A DNA stretch of 31,555 nt, from positions 1 to 31,555 of the IMG/VR virus record IMGVR_UViG_3300035137_000008; one strand, 5' to 3'. The translations under genes and the position numbers were made by a program. This DNA comes from a virus. Of this stretch, positions 25,139 to 31,555 are shown in pieces (within the stretch, counting starts at the first letter, position 1; the number at the start of each line of letters is the position of its first letter). The notes beneath the pieces were generated by a model. The model saw only the letters and a program-made list of their open reading frames with translations, had not been told where the DNA came from and did not search any database.

Positions 25139-25192
25139 ATTCCTTAGCATGTCTTCCATGTAGGTCTTTGCGTCTTTGTAGGCGTTTTTCTG
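25139..25192 (-). repeat. Copy B of the 18-residue coding repeat
   Basis: In the -1 frame relative to the 79-residue gene this encodes QKNAYKDAKTYMEDMLRN, exactly as at 5354-5407. Eight of 18 codons differ, all synonymously (nine base changes). Similarity stops sharply at both ends: I-x before, I-V-K-K-stop after. Confidence 0.85.
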
Positions 25193-25383
25193 AATGAATT
25201 CACATTGCTATAATCCTTTTTAGGGTTTTTTGACTCAGTGTTATCAACTTTAATTGACACTTCTTTGAATCGTATATACCTTAATTCCGGTCTGTTGTCA
25301 AGCTCTATCGTGTAATACAGACCATACGAGCTAAAAAGCGATTCAAGTTCAGCTTTTAGTTTTTCAGCTTCAGATCTCGTCAT
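25144..25383 (-). CDS. Small head-module protein, possibly frameshifted at its 3' end
   Basis: In the open frame the product has 79 residues, starting MTRSEAEKLKAELESLF. The ATG overlaps the previous gene. No family is recognised. The last 16 codons look wrong for a protein: in the -1 frame the same DNA encodes QKNAYKDAKTYMEDMLRN, identical to residues 2237-2254 of the giant protein, followed by IVKK and a stop at 25124. A -1 shift at the A5 run near 25189 would give an 86-residue protein (to 25124). Either a frameshift mutation or read error occurred, ribosomes shift frame here, or the segment is a recombined fragment. Confidence 0.6.
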   Translation of the reverse strand: MTRSEAEKLKAELESLFSSYGLYYTIELDNRPELRYIRFKEVSIKVDNTESKNPKKDYSNVNSFRKTPTKTQRPTWKTC

Positions 25384-25654
25384 TCGATAGCATCTCCAAT
25401 AGTCCGGACTTTTTTTCGCTAGTTTCAGGCAAGGCGATAAGGTCTTGAAGGATTCTTACCTGTCCCCGGTAAAACTCGGTATCCAGTTCGTCGTTTGAAC
25501 GGCTGATACATTCGTCTGTGGCCGTTTTAAGACGTTTCTCTGCCCATGCCTTGATAAATACCCATGTAGATGACGCCGGTTCCAGGTATGAGTGCTCCGG
25601 GTTTAACGTTCCGAATGATTGGGGCTTTTGTTTCTTTTTCTTGAATAAACTCAT
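25370..25654 (-). CDS. Small conserved-type phage head-module protein (94 aa)
   Basis: A charged 94-residue protein with a basic N-terminus (LFKKKKQKPQ) and an amphipathic helical core (VFIKAWAEKRLKTATDECISRSND, then FYRGQVRILQDLIALPE). This pattern occurs in small unnamed proteins next to podophage capsid genes. The ribosome site of the ATG at 25654 is weak; AAGGAAGG sits about 20 bases upstream, before a five-codon ATG frame. Its end overlaps the next gene. Function unknown. Confidence 0.65.
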   Translation of the reverse strand: MSLFKKKKQKPQSFGTLNPEHSYLEPASSTWVFIKAWAEKRLKTATDECISRSNDELDTEFYRGQVRILQDLIALPETSEKKSGLLEMLSNDEI

Positions 25655-25743
25655 AGAATTCTGGACATGCCTTCCTTATATTAATGTGAAAAAGGAGGTT
25701 ACATTTGTGAAAATCAAGTTCACATCTGTCTTTTTTTTGTTCA

Positions 25744-26088
25744 TCAATCCTCCATCTCGTCCCACATTTCTTTCCGCTCACGGGTCTTGACATCCAGGTC
25801 CTCACCGATCTCTATGGCTGTCATCTGAATTTCAATACGTTTCCTTGGGCCGTCCTGCCGGTCGCTGTCATTAACCGATTTCGAAACGACTCTGCCGACT
25901 GCACGGACCATCACCTTATCATCGACGTTCAGATCTCCGATATCGAGCTTGTCAACCAGCTTCCCATCGAAATCAAGGCGGGTGCCGTATGGATATTCCG
26001 GACCGCCATAATCTTCTGTCTTTGAGGCGGCAACCGGGCTATCATACATCTCTTTCTTTTCAGCTTTGGTTAGTTTTAGGCTTTTCAT
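25744..26088 (-). CDS. Capsid-staple-like protein (114 aa)
   Basis: The opening MKSLKLTKAEKKEMYD, the central GGPEYPYGTRLDFDGKLVDKLDI and the following beta-rich GDKVMVRAVGRVV-type region match, from memory, small phage proteins annotated as capsid staple proteins, which cover capsomer contacts. GGAGG lies four bases before the ATG. It is the first gene after the repeat-rich gap at 26.1-26.5 kb, so transcription of the head block may be controlled from there. The family call is moderate; reality of the gene is likely. Confidence 0.7.
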   Translation of the reverse strand: MKSLKLTKAEKKEMYDSPVAASKTEDYGGPEYPYGTRLDFDGKLVDKLDIGDLNVDDKVMVRAVGRVVSKSVNDSDRQDGPRKRIEIQMTAIEIGEDLDVKTRERKEMWDEMED

Positions 26089-26108
26089 TGTACCTCCATT
26101 TTAAAGAT

Positions 26109-26289
26109 GGAAACTTTTATGGAAACATGCCGGGAAAAGTTTCCTGGAAACATCGGTGGAAACTTCAGGAAACATTTATACTATATCTATTGGTTATCAT
26201 TAAATAAAAATATGTTTCCATTAGTGCTCAAGACCGTCCGCCCTAACATATGTTTCTCGAAACATGTTAGGGGCGGAAACAGGAAACAT
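26109..26289. repeat. Cluster of GGAAAC(AT) half-sites, candidate operator or origin-like element
   Basis: GGAAAC starts at 26109, 26121, 26146, 26158, 26168, 26275 and 26282, and reads on the other strand at 26214-26219; four of these extend to GGAAACAT (26121, 26146, 26168, 26282) and the inverted copy to ATGTTTCC (26212). A near-palindrome with TGTTTC and GAAACA arms (26251-26264) lies between. Several spacings are 10-12 bases, about one helical turn. An AT-rich stretch at 26174-26215 divides the sites. The cluster lies just upstream of the capsid-staple-like gene. Binding by a regulator or replication protein is inferred. Confidence 0.6.
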
Positions 26290-26402
26290 TTAGAGTTTTT
26301 TGCCTCAATCAATGTGTCTTTGGTTCCAGACTTCCAGAACTCGTCTATCAGGCTGTCTATCAATGTTTCTATTTTTTCGCTCAATCTGGAGGGCCCTTTC
26401 AT
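26187..26402 (-). CDS. Doubtful small open frame across the repeat cluster
   Basis: From the ATG at 26402 the frame gives 71 residues. The first half (RLSEKIETLIDSLIDEFWKSG) looks helical and protein-like, while the second half is translated repeat DNA. There is no convincing ribosome-binding site. It could be a real small gene whose end was rewritten by the repeats, a remnant, or chance. I list it because it is the only candidate in this 428-base gap. Confidence 0.22.
   Translation of the reverse strand: MKGPSRLSEKIETLIDSLIDEFWKSGTKDTLIEAKNSKCFLFPPLTCFEKHMLGRTVLSTNGNIFLFNDNQ
26238..26276. repeat. Long imperfect palindrome (hairpin)
   Basis: Arms CCGCC-CTAACAT and GTTTC pair with their complements on the right, with one bulged G and a two-base bulge (26250-26251), around a tiny TC centre: about 16-17 base pairs in all. 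No U run follows on either strand, so it is not an intrinsic terminator. It is part of the GGAAAC cluster and could be a protein-binding palindrome. Confidence 0.65.
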
Positions 26403-26422
26403 TTGCCGCGTAAAAACCAAAC

Positions 26423-26486
26423 ATCGGAATTTTACGTCTTGCCCTAAAATTCTTATCGGAATTTTACGTCTTGCCCTAAAATTCTT
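26423..26486. repeat. Perfect 32-base tandem duplication with internal hairpin
   Basis: Two identical 32-base units lie head to tail at 26423-26454 and 26455-26486. Each contains perfect eight-base inverted arms GAATTTTA and TAAAATTC around a ten-base centre (CGTCTTGCCC). There are no spacers, so it is not a CRISPR array; no U run follows, so not a normal terminator. It lies 30 bases downstream of the 79-residue gene after the portal. A regulator-binding or RNA-structure role is possible. Confidence 0.85.
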
Positions 26487-26516
26487 AATTGCATTTTGGG
26501 CGGTTCGTATCTTTTA

Positions 26517-26756
26517 TCATTGGAAAGCGTTCCCTTGTTCCAGCAAAACGAACCGTTCAGATACTTCAAAGTTTGCTACATATTTGCCTCTTGTACGATC
26601 GAACCTGAACGGTTCCGTACATCTTCCAGTACATCCTATCTCTTTTCCATATTTTGGAGTTTCTGCATATCGATCTACAGGCATAAAATTTGGTAATTCC
26701 ATTGTCCTATCGACTTCATTCGGTTTTATATACGATACTAATTCACATATTTTCAT
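26517..26756 (-). CDS. Small unknown protein following the portal gene (79 aa)
   Basis: The ATG overlaps the portal stop as ATGA, a strong sign of translational coupling. The 79-residue product has charged, aromatic and proline residues evenly spread (ELPNFMPVDRYAETPKYG, FRFDRTRGKYVANFEVSERF) and a C-x3-C pair (CTGRC). No family recognised. It is the last gene before the repeat-rich gap. A minor head role is likely only by context. Confidence 0.62.
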   Translation of the reverse strand: MKICELVSYIKPNEVDRTMELPNFMPVDRYAETPKYGKEIGCTGRCTEPFRFDRTRGKYVANFEVSERFVLLEQGNAFQ

Positions 26757-28993
26757 TGCTGAAACGCCTCCCCCGGTGCTGCACGTTGCCCGGGCTCAGA
26801 AACAGGAGTTGCCACCTGCTCGGCCGGTTTCGTCTTCACAACAGATAGTTCCCGCTGAAGATTTAGTTTGTATGCCGATTCGGTTAATTTGGCTTTCAAG
26901 TCTGCAAGTGTTAGTTTGCTTTCCTCCGCCATCTCCATTTGTTTAATAGCAAAGTCGAATTGTTTCAACTGCATTTCGTGGTCTCGCTCGACCTTTGCGG
27001 CCTGTTCCTTCGCCTTAATTTCTGCTATATCGAAGTTTTGGCGCAGTTTTTCCTTTTCCATTTCGCCGCTTGCCTTGATTTTTGCGGTTTCGATCCTCGG
27101 GTCTGATGGGGGTGGTTGCTGCCGGCGTTCTTCTTCGAGTTGTTTGATCTCGGTATCAGATTTCATGATGTCCATTTTCAGGATGTTGGCAATAACTTTC
27201 GCGCCCTTCTTCCAATCGTACCAGATTGAGAAGTCCGGGTCACCCTTCAGCAAAAGCAGGTCCTTGACCATGTTCGCCTGATGCTGCTTCTCAACGAGGA
27301 TACGGGCGCCTTTCGGATCAACATTATAATCACCCTTGTATTCCGATGGGCATTCAGGGTCTTGCATGTTGAGGTCATAATATCGCGTGAGGTGCGGGAC
27401 TGTGATTTCATCATCCCATAGAACAGCACGGTTTCTATTCGCCACGTTGGAAGAATCCACCAGTATATCGGTCTGCCCGAGTGTTTCAGGCATGTCTCTC
27501 TTTTCACCTTGGAACAGCATTGGGGTAGTGGTTTCCATGTCCATGAAGCGGAGTGCCAGCTCTATAATCTGCTGTAATGCTGCCTGGTTGTTTGTAATCT
27601 GCATGACGTTGAGCGCTTGCCGAACGTCTTTGATGTCCCTGGGAGCGACCCACATTGACATACAACCGATTTTTTCTTGCAATGTGACACTTTCCGACCT
27701 GATGACATGCGCCCCGGCCATCTCCCTGGCATTATCCATCATAGCCCTCCATGCCGCGGTAATGACTTTCTGAGACCATGCCGCGGCCCGGGGGTTTCCG
27801 GACCCGAATACTGAACCGGATACTTCAGACCATTGAAAAAAATCATAAATCAGGTCTTTCCCGTCGCAGGGATAAATAGCGGCTTTGATCGGGATATCGT
27901 TCGCCATGATCACACAGGCGGTATAGCTTTCGTCTTCGAGGCCTTCGCAGTCGCAACCCATTGCGATCAGGTCTTCTTTGTCAACGTCTCCGTGGTATTC
28001 CCATTTTTCGTACGCAAGCCCGGATGAAACAACGTCCTGATTGACAGCATACTTCCCCGGCTGCCCCTTGATCGGAACAGTCGTTGTCCTTTTAGGGGAA
28101 TCTGAAAGAACAATTTCAATGAGTTCCGGAATATAACCCTGGTCGACCATTTTTTTCAGGTCACGCAATTCCCGGGGAAGGATTGTGCCGCGTTCCCAGA
28201 TATATGGCGCCTTCCGGATATTGTCACCGCAACCAGGGGCAGGATATACACAGTCCGGATCGACTGAATATGATTCCGGCTTGCGCTGTTCGATTCGTTC
28301 TTGGCTCCATGCGCTTCCTGATTCGTCCTTTGTCTCTACCCATTTCCGTTGGATACGCCTGACAACAACAGGGCCCTTGAGCACTCCGGTACCGAGTTTT
28401 GCAGCGTTAAAAACGACTTTCCGACATTCAGCGTTGAACTTGCACTCTGTCAGTTGGTCGTCGATGTATGTTTCCATACCGGCCATGCGTTTATCCGCCT
28501 TTTCCTTCTTTTTCCTGGCTATGTCGGATATTCGTATTTGCTGGCCTGACTGCTCATCAACTACCATATTGTCGTTTATATCCACGGCTGGGCTGGTGTC
28601 GGCCATAGCACCGTCCATATCAGGATCCGGAGTTGCCTTTAATCCCCAATTACGGTCATTTGTCGGCATGATGGTGTCTGAGAACCTGCCGGCGCATACC
28701 TCTGTACGACCCCGTATGACATTGACAACTACCTTTGATCCCTTTTTTGTGGCATTCGACTGCGGCCTGATCACCTTTCCGGTCACATAATCCATCATTG
28801 GAGATGGTGGGGAACCGTCCTGGTTTGCGGAAAGAGCCTCGTTATAGATTTTTTCGTCCTCTACCCATCTTTGTTCACATCCGTCTGATGCCCGGGCCTG
28901 GATCGCCTCATCACGTTTTGTTAAAAGGGATTCCGCGAGCGCGAGTATCCGCTTTACACGCTCCCCACCTTGCGTCTTATCTGTTTTATCCAT
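26753..28993 (-). CDS. Portal protein
   Basis: 746 residues, the size of P22-type portals. It lies between the terminase genes and the scaffold, as expected. The N-terminal 60 residues are helical. The middle contains the alpha/beta core with portal-like segments (YDFFQWSEVSGSVFGSGNPR, AWRAMMDNAREMAGAH, TTPMLFQGEKRDMPETLGQ), which resemble the wing and stem regions of podophage portals. Residues about 630-715 form a long charged coiled coil, and the tail is Gln/Pro-rich. The portal ring is the DNA gate of the head and docks the terminase and connector. The start has GGAAAG seven bases upstream and overlaps the previous gene by eight bases. Confidence 0.88.
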   Translation of the reverse strand: MDKTDKTQGGERVKRILALAESLLTKRDEAIQARASDGCEQRWVEDEKIYNEALSANQDGSPPSPMMDYVTGKVIRPQSNATKKGSKVVVNVIRGRTEVCAGRFSDTIMPTNDRNWGLKATPDPDMDGAMADTSPAVDINDNMVVDEQSGQQIRISDIARKKKEKADKRMAGMETYIDDQLTECKFNAECRKVVFNAAKLGTGVLKGPVVVRRIQRKWVETKDESGSAWSQERIEQRKPESYSVDPDCVYPAPGCGDNIRKAPYIWERGTILPRELRDLKKMVDQGYIPELIEIVLSDSPKRTTTVPIKGQPGKYAVNQDVVSSGLAYEKWEYHGDVDKEDLIAMGCDCEGLEDESYTACVIMANDIPIKAAIYPCDGKDLIYDFFQWSEVSGSVFGSGNPRAAAWSQKVITAAWRAMMDNAREMAGAHVIRSESVTLQEKIGCMSMWVAPRDIKDVRQALNVMQITNNQAALQQIIELALRFMDMETTTPMLFQGEKRDMPETLGQTDILVDSSNVANRNRAVLWDDEITVPHLTRYYDLNMQDPECPSEYKGDYNVDPKGARILVEKQHQANMVKDLLLLKGDPDFSIWYDWKKGAKVIANILKMDIMKSDTEIKQLEEERRQQPPPSDPRIETAKIKASGEMEKEKLRQNFDIAEIKAKEQAAKVERDHEMQLKQFDFAIKQMEMAEESKLTLADLKAKLTESAYKLNLQRELSVVKTKPAEQVATPVSEPGQRAAPGEAFQQ

Positions 28994-29255
28994 TTCCTAT
29001 CTTTCCGCTGAATTCTGCTGAAACATCGTTTCCGTTTCCGAATGCGTTCGAGATTTGTGCCAGGGCTTCATTCGTGCGCCTGACGTTCTCGTTGTACCGG
29101 CCGATGAATTCACCAAGTTCTTTGCATAGCTGAAGGTGATTTCTTGACAGATCCTCTATCTTCTTTGCCAATGATTTCATCTCGTTGTCAAGCTCAATGC
29201 GGGTTACAAACTTCGCAACTTCCTTTTTCTTTTTGGTGTAGACTTTTTTTTCCAT
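28986..29255 (-). CDS. Small coiled-coil protein between terminase and portal (89 aa)
   Basis: A basic N-terminus (MEKKVYTKKKKEVAKF) is followed by heptad-rich helix at about residues 18-70 and a Gly/Asn-rich tail. It starts two bases downstream of the terminase stop and overlaps the portal start by eight bases. Small coiled-coil proteins in this position are frequent in podophages, but no function can be assigned. Confidence 0.68.
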   Translation of the reverse strand: MEKKVYTKKKKEVAKFVTRIELDNEMKSLAKKIEDLSRNHLQLCKELGEFIGRYNENVRRTNEALAQISNAFGNGNDVSAEFSGKIGNG

Positions 29256-29259
29256 GGTA

Positions 29260-30558
29260 TCATATCCCTATGTAATCGTCCGACGGTTGATAGTAGTTTT
29301 CCAGGCCTGAACTTAGCGGCATGGTTTCCTCGTTGGCCATTTTATCAGCGTTACAGCATATATATCTTATTGTGTCACCGCCATGAGCGAACTCATCAGC
29401 TAACGGGTTGGCTTCAACCCCTGTTGTTTTGCTAATGTGCCTTCTATACCTTTTCCCGCATTCAACGATACTTGCAGCTTTATTTTTATCAAAATACATC
29501 CTGTGGAACTGAAGTTTTGCGTTTCTTATTCCTTCTTCGACTGATAACTGTACTATTTCATCCTTTGGAGCAACATCCCAATTCAGCGCTTTCAATATAT
29601 CCTCTGTGCTTTTACCACCGCTGTTGATAGTACTGGTGTAACCATCATGAGGTAGCCACCATTTTCCCCAATTTAGATTTTTCTTTTTCAGGTCTGCCGA
29701 CAACGTACCCCAATCGTTATAGCCGCCATCGATGCTTTCTATCACTTGTATTGCTGACATATGGACTTGAATTAAGGCGACAAATAATGAATTCCCTTTC
29801 CCAATGTCAGTCACTAAATGGACTTTTAGCATTGGATTATATGGAATGTTGCATATCCTGCCTTGCCTTTCTGCCTCTGCGATCTGTTTGAAAAAAATAG
29901 CCCCTTCCACTGCCGGCCGGCACTTGCCGTTCCAGACATGATCATATTCATCAGGGTCATCTTGCTTGCATTTTAACCGCTCTTTCGTCAAAGCTTCAGG
30001 CATCCATGGGTTATTCCGATATGTCGTGTGGATTACGATAGCATCTTCAGGCGGGTTTTTTACAAATCTCACGTATGTATCATCAGTTTCAAGATCGGGG
30101 TTAAATGATACGAGAAGTTGGCTAATTGGGGTTCTGAATATTGTCGGTAAAAGTATCCCCCAGCTACGCTTTGTGATTGCCTCGGCCTCTTCGCACCATG
30201 TTCTTGTCACCCCCTCGTAGCTTTTGATTGATCTTGCTGTATGATCCGACAACCCAGCGAACATGAATTTAGTCTCGTTTACCGTGCTCCTGATTTCTGT
30301 TTCGTAAACGTCATAAGCGGCTGATAGGCCCAGAAGCTCTATTTGATCCTTTAAAAGTTGGTGCACAGATTCTTTGATGTTTTTCTGGATCTCCCTTGTG
30401 CATAAAACCCTGTGGGAAGTGGCGTACCCTTCGCACAAAAGTATCCTCGCTATCGTCCAGGAGCGCATCCCCGCCCTGCCGCCATATAGAATTTTATACT
30501 GTGCGTCCGCTAGCATTGGCAGCATGATATCTGCTATTTCAGGGTTTATCGTTGGCAT
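29260..30558 (-). CDS. terL: Terminase large subunit, PBSX-like
   Basis: 432 residues with packaging ATPase and nuclease parts. The Walker A region reads GGRAGMRSWTIAR (residues 26-38), where related enzymes have GGRGSGKS: the usual lysine is R32. Walker B with catalytic acids is RTWCEEAE (E123/E124). The coupling motif is SFNP (151-154). Possible nuclease acids are D251 (VTDIG), D305 (LPHDG) and D395 (AHGGDTIRY). It pumps DNA through the portal and cuts concatemers. The ATG lies inside the small-subunit gene's last codons (20-base overlap). Family is sure; the arginine in the P-loop needs checking. Confidence 0.9.
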   Translation of the reverse strand: MPTINPEIADIMLPMLADAQYKILYGGRAGMRSWTIARILLCEGYATSHRVLCTREIQKNIKESVHQLLKDQIELLGLSAAYDVYETEIRSTVNETKFMFAGLSDHTARSIKSYEGVTRTWCEEAEAITKRSWGILLPTIFRTPISQLLVSFNPDLETDDTYVRFVKNPPEDAIVIHTTYRNNPWMPEALTKERLKCKQDDPDEYDHVWNGKCRPAVEGAIFFKQIAEAERQGRICNIPYNPMLKVHLVTDIGKGNSLFVALIQVHMSAIQVIESIDGGYNDWGTLSADLKKKNLNWGKWWLPHDGYTSTINSGGKSTEDILKALNWDVAPKDEIVQLSVEEGIRNAKLQFHRMYFDKNKAASIVECGKRYRRHISKTTGVEANPLADEFAHGGDTIRYICCNADKMANEETMPLSSGLENYYQPSDDYIGI

Positions 30559-31105
30559 CTTCGACTGATTTAACCACCCATTCTATTTTATCAGGATATA
30601 GGTTCTTACCGCCAGGCCCGGAGGCTTCCAGCTTATCCGTGAAAAGCTTCAGGTGTTTCCCCAATAATTCAAGGCTGCCTTTTTTGTCCCAAAGGCGAAT
30701 CTTGCTCGTGTATTCAACGTCAGACCCATCATGTCCGGGTTTGTTCTTTGTGACAACCTCAATGCTTGATATGGCTGCTGAGACTTCTTTAGGAAGTTTG
30801 TGCACAGGTATTAGATTCCCGTCATCGTCAAACAACTTTGACGCATCGATGAACGCAAGCTTGCAGATTTCTTTTAAAATAGTGTCTGAATCGATATTGA
30901 ATTTTTCGGCTCTTATATCCATCCTTCGCTGGATTTCTTTTTTGATTATATCTTTTTGAAGCAATTGATACCCAATATAAGGAGCTGATTTCGTTGAATA
31001 TCCTGCTTTCAGCGCCGCCTGCGACGCATTCAGGTCAACGAGGTAGTGCTTACAGAACAATTTCTGCTTAATGGTTAACTTTCTGTCTTTTCCCCTTGGT
31101 GCCAT
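30539..31105 (-). CDS. terS: Terminase small subunit (Terminase_2 type)
   Basis: 188 residues. The start MAPRGKDRKLTIKQKLFCKHYLVDLNASQAALKAGYS is the characteristic N-terminal helix-turn-helix of the Terminase_2 family, which recognises the packaging site. A coiled oligomerisation region (about 45-75) and the GSLELLGKHLKLF motif typical of the C-terminal part follow. I begin at the ATG at 31105, preceded by GGGGTGAT; an in-frame ATG at 31138 would add eleven residues with no ribosome site. It overlaps the large-subunit gene. Confidence 0.9.
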   Translation of the reverse strand: MAPRGKDRKLTIKQKLFCKHYLVDLNASQAALKAGYSTKSAPYIGYQLLQKDIIKKEIQRRMDIRAEKFNIDSDTILKEICKLAFIDASKLFDDDGNLIPVHKLPKEVSAAISSIEVVTKNKPGHDGSDVEYTSKIRLWDKKGSLELLGKHLKLFTDKLEASGPGGKNLYPDKIEWVVKSVEDANDKP

Positions 31106-31148
31106 TATCACCCCAACAGATCTCTTGCAAATTTGCATTCAGGGCACA

Positions 31149-31490
31149 TTACGGGCCCGGTTTCGGACATATTTTGACGCCTCCAGATTTTACCGGCGCA
31201 CAGAAATTTAACTCATTGTCGCGCATTACACAAAATAAACATTCTGATAACTGACTTAGTGTATCGTGTTTTAGGACGTCGCTCATGTCGAGATGATATT
31301 TAAGCGCCTCAAAAATTTCATGCAGTAGGGTTTCTGCTTGCGACGATTCCGGCGCATTGCTGTCTAGCTCTATCTCCTGCGTTGACGAACAGCATGTGCC
31401 TGAAGTGTTATGAGTATGTCGTGCTGACACAGGGTCTATTTTGACAGTGTAGTTATGTCCCAGGATTTTCAGGTTGGCCGGTATTTTCAT
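31149..31490 (-). CDS. Small metallopeptidase-like phage protein (HExxE motif)
   Basis: 113 residues. Motif LLHEIFEALKYHLD at about 56-69 matches a family of small phage proteins with HEIIEA, which look like zincins where the second metal histidine of HExxH is glutamate. Flanking segments (ETLLHEI; SECLFCVMRDNEL) fit that family. Enzymatic activity is not established for such proteins. The start overlaps the preceding stop as ATGA, with GGGGAT upstream. It stands directly before the terminase genes. Confidence 0.7.
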   Translation of the reverse strand: MKIPANLKILGHNYTVKIDPVSARHTHNTSGTCCSSTQEIELDSNAPESSQAETLLHEIFEALKYHLDMSDVLKHDTLSQLSECLFCVMRDNELNFCAPVKSGGVKICPKPGP

Positions 31491-31555
31491 TTTAAGACAT
31501 CCCCGCTAACGCCCCGGACACAGGACAAAGCCTGTTGACCAGGTGTTTGTTGATA
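31487..31555 (-). CDS. C-terminal end of an upstream gene, cut by window edge
   Basis: The frame is open from the window edge and ends with TGA overlapping the next ATG (ATGA). The 22 residues seen end in ALSCVRGVSGDVLK. The overlap and codon phase match the coupling seen in the rest of the operon. Function cannot be read. Confidence 0.4.
   Translation of the reverse strand, partial: YQQTPGQQALSCVRGVSGDVLK

Noticed and set aside
25687-25790. Plus-strand GTG frame of 27 codons after AAGGAGG
   Set aside because: The ribosome-like site is good, but the peptide is short and runs antisense into the capsid-staple-like gene; no promoter is visible. Probably chance.
26238-26276. Intrinsic terminator at the long palindrome
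   Set aside because: The stem is strong, but no U run follows on either strand, so a binding-site or other structural role is more likely.
26423-26486. CRISPR array
   Set aside because: Only two direct repeats, back to back with no spacer, and no cas gene in the window.
26107-26946. A 279-residue plus-strand frame starting METFMETCREKF
   Set aside because: It is translated repeat DNA that continues antisense through the small post-portal gene and the portal coding region; no ribosome site and no protein-like composition.
28185-28790. Plus-strand open frame of 201 codons opposite the portal gene
   Set aside because: Antisense shadow of the portal; composition rich in Ser, Arg and Phe and no translation signals.

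Overview
The window is the structural and packaging half of a tailed-phage genome, probably a short-tailed (podovirus-type) phage or prophage. Apart from one gene, all coding is on the minus strand, so the biological order runs from high to low coordinates. The sequence does not identify the host. Export signals, a possible spanin-like protein and a MepA-like endopeptidase fit a Gram-negative host. No integrase, repressor, replication gene or tRNA is visible, so lytic and temperate lifestyles cannot be separated.

Layout in order of transcription: an incomplete gene and a small metallopeptidase-like protein (31.1-31.6 kb); small and large terminase (29.3-31.1 kb); a coiled-coil protein and the portal (26.8-29.3 kb); a small unknown gene; a 428-base gap full of repeats (26.1-26.5 kb); three small head genes, the first resembling capsid-staple proteins; an intrinsic terminator; scaffold, N4-gp56-type major capsid protein and two further head proteins (21.4-25.0 kb); a second terminator; connector and tail genes and two fibre-like genes (16.1-21.3 kb); a run of presumed ejection or internal virion proteins including a GNAT-like protein (12.1-16.1 kb); an 8.2 kb gene for a 2737-residue polyvalent protein (3.9-12.1 kb); three small or exported virion-locus proteins, including a beta-helix protein with a signal peptide; and a lysis cassette (0-1.5 kb). 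Most genes overlap by 1-8 bases (ATGA or TAATG), so they are probably translated in coupled blocks.

The most unusual object is a complete, opposite-strand HNH homing-endonuclease gene (7361-8044, plus strand) inside the giant gene. It has its own near-consensus sigma70 promoter and Shine-Dalgarno sequence. It splits a conserved domain of the giant protein directly after a WD-type conserved motif, yet the giant frame stays open through it, with codons exactly opposite one another. There is no room for an intron core, so this looks like an endonuclease gene inserted directly into a protein-coding gene, making about 680 bases dual-coding.

Other signals worth checking are a 15/16 match to the bacterial parS centromere site inside the giant gene; an 18-residue peptide encoded twice, 20 kb apart, with only synonymous differences; a cluster of GGAAAC half-sites around a palindrome; a perfect 32-base tandem repeat with hairpin arms; a 2H phosphoesterase plus zincin in the giant, probably injected protein; and a terminase Walker A with arginine in place of lysine. 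All functional calls come from reading motifs and gene order; no database search was possible.
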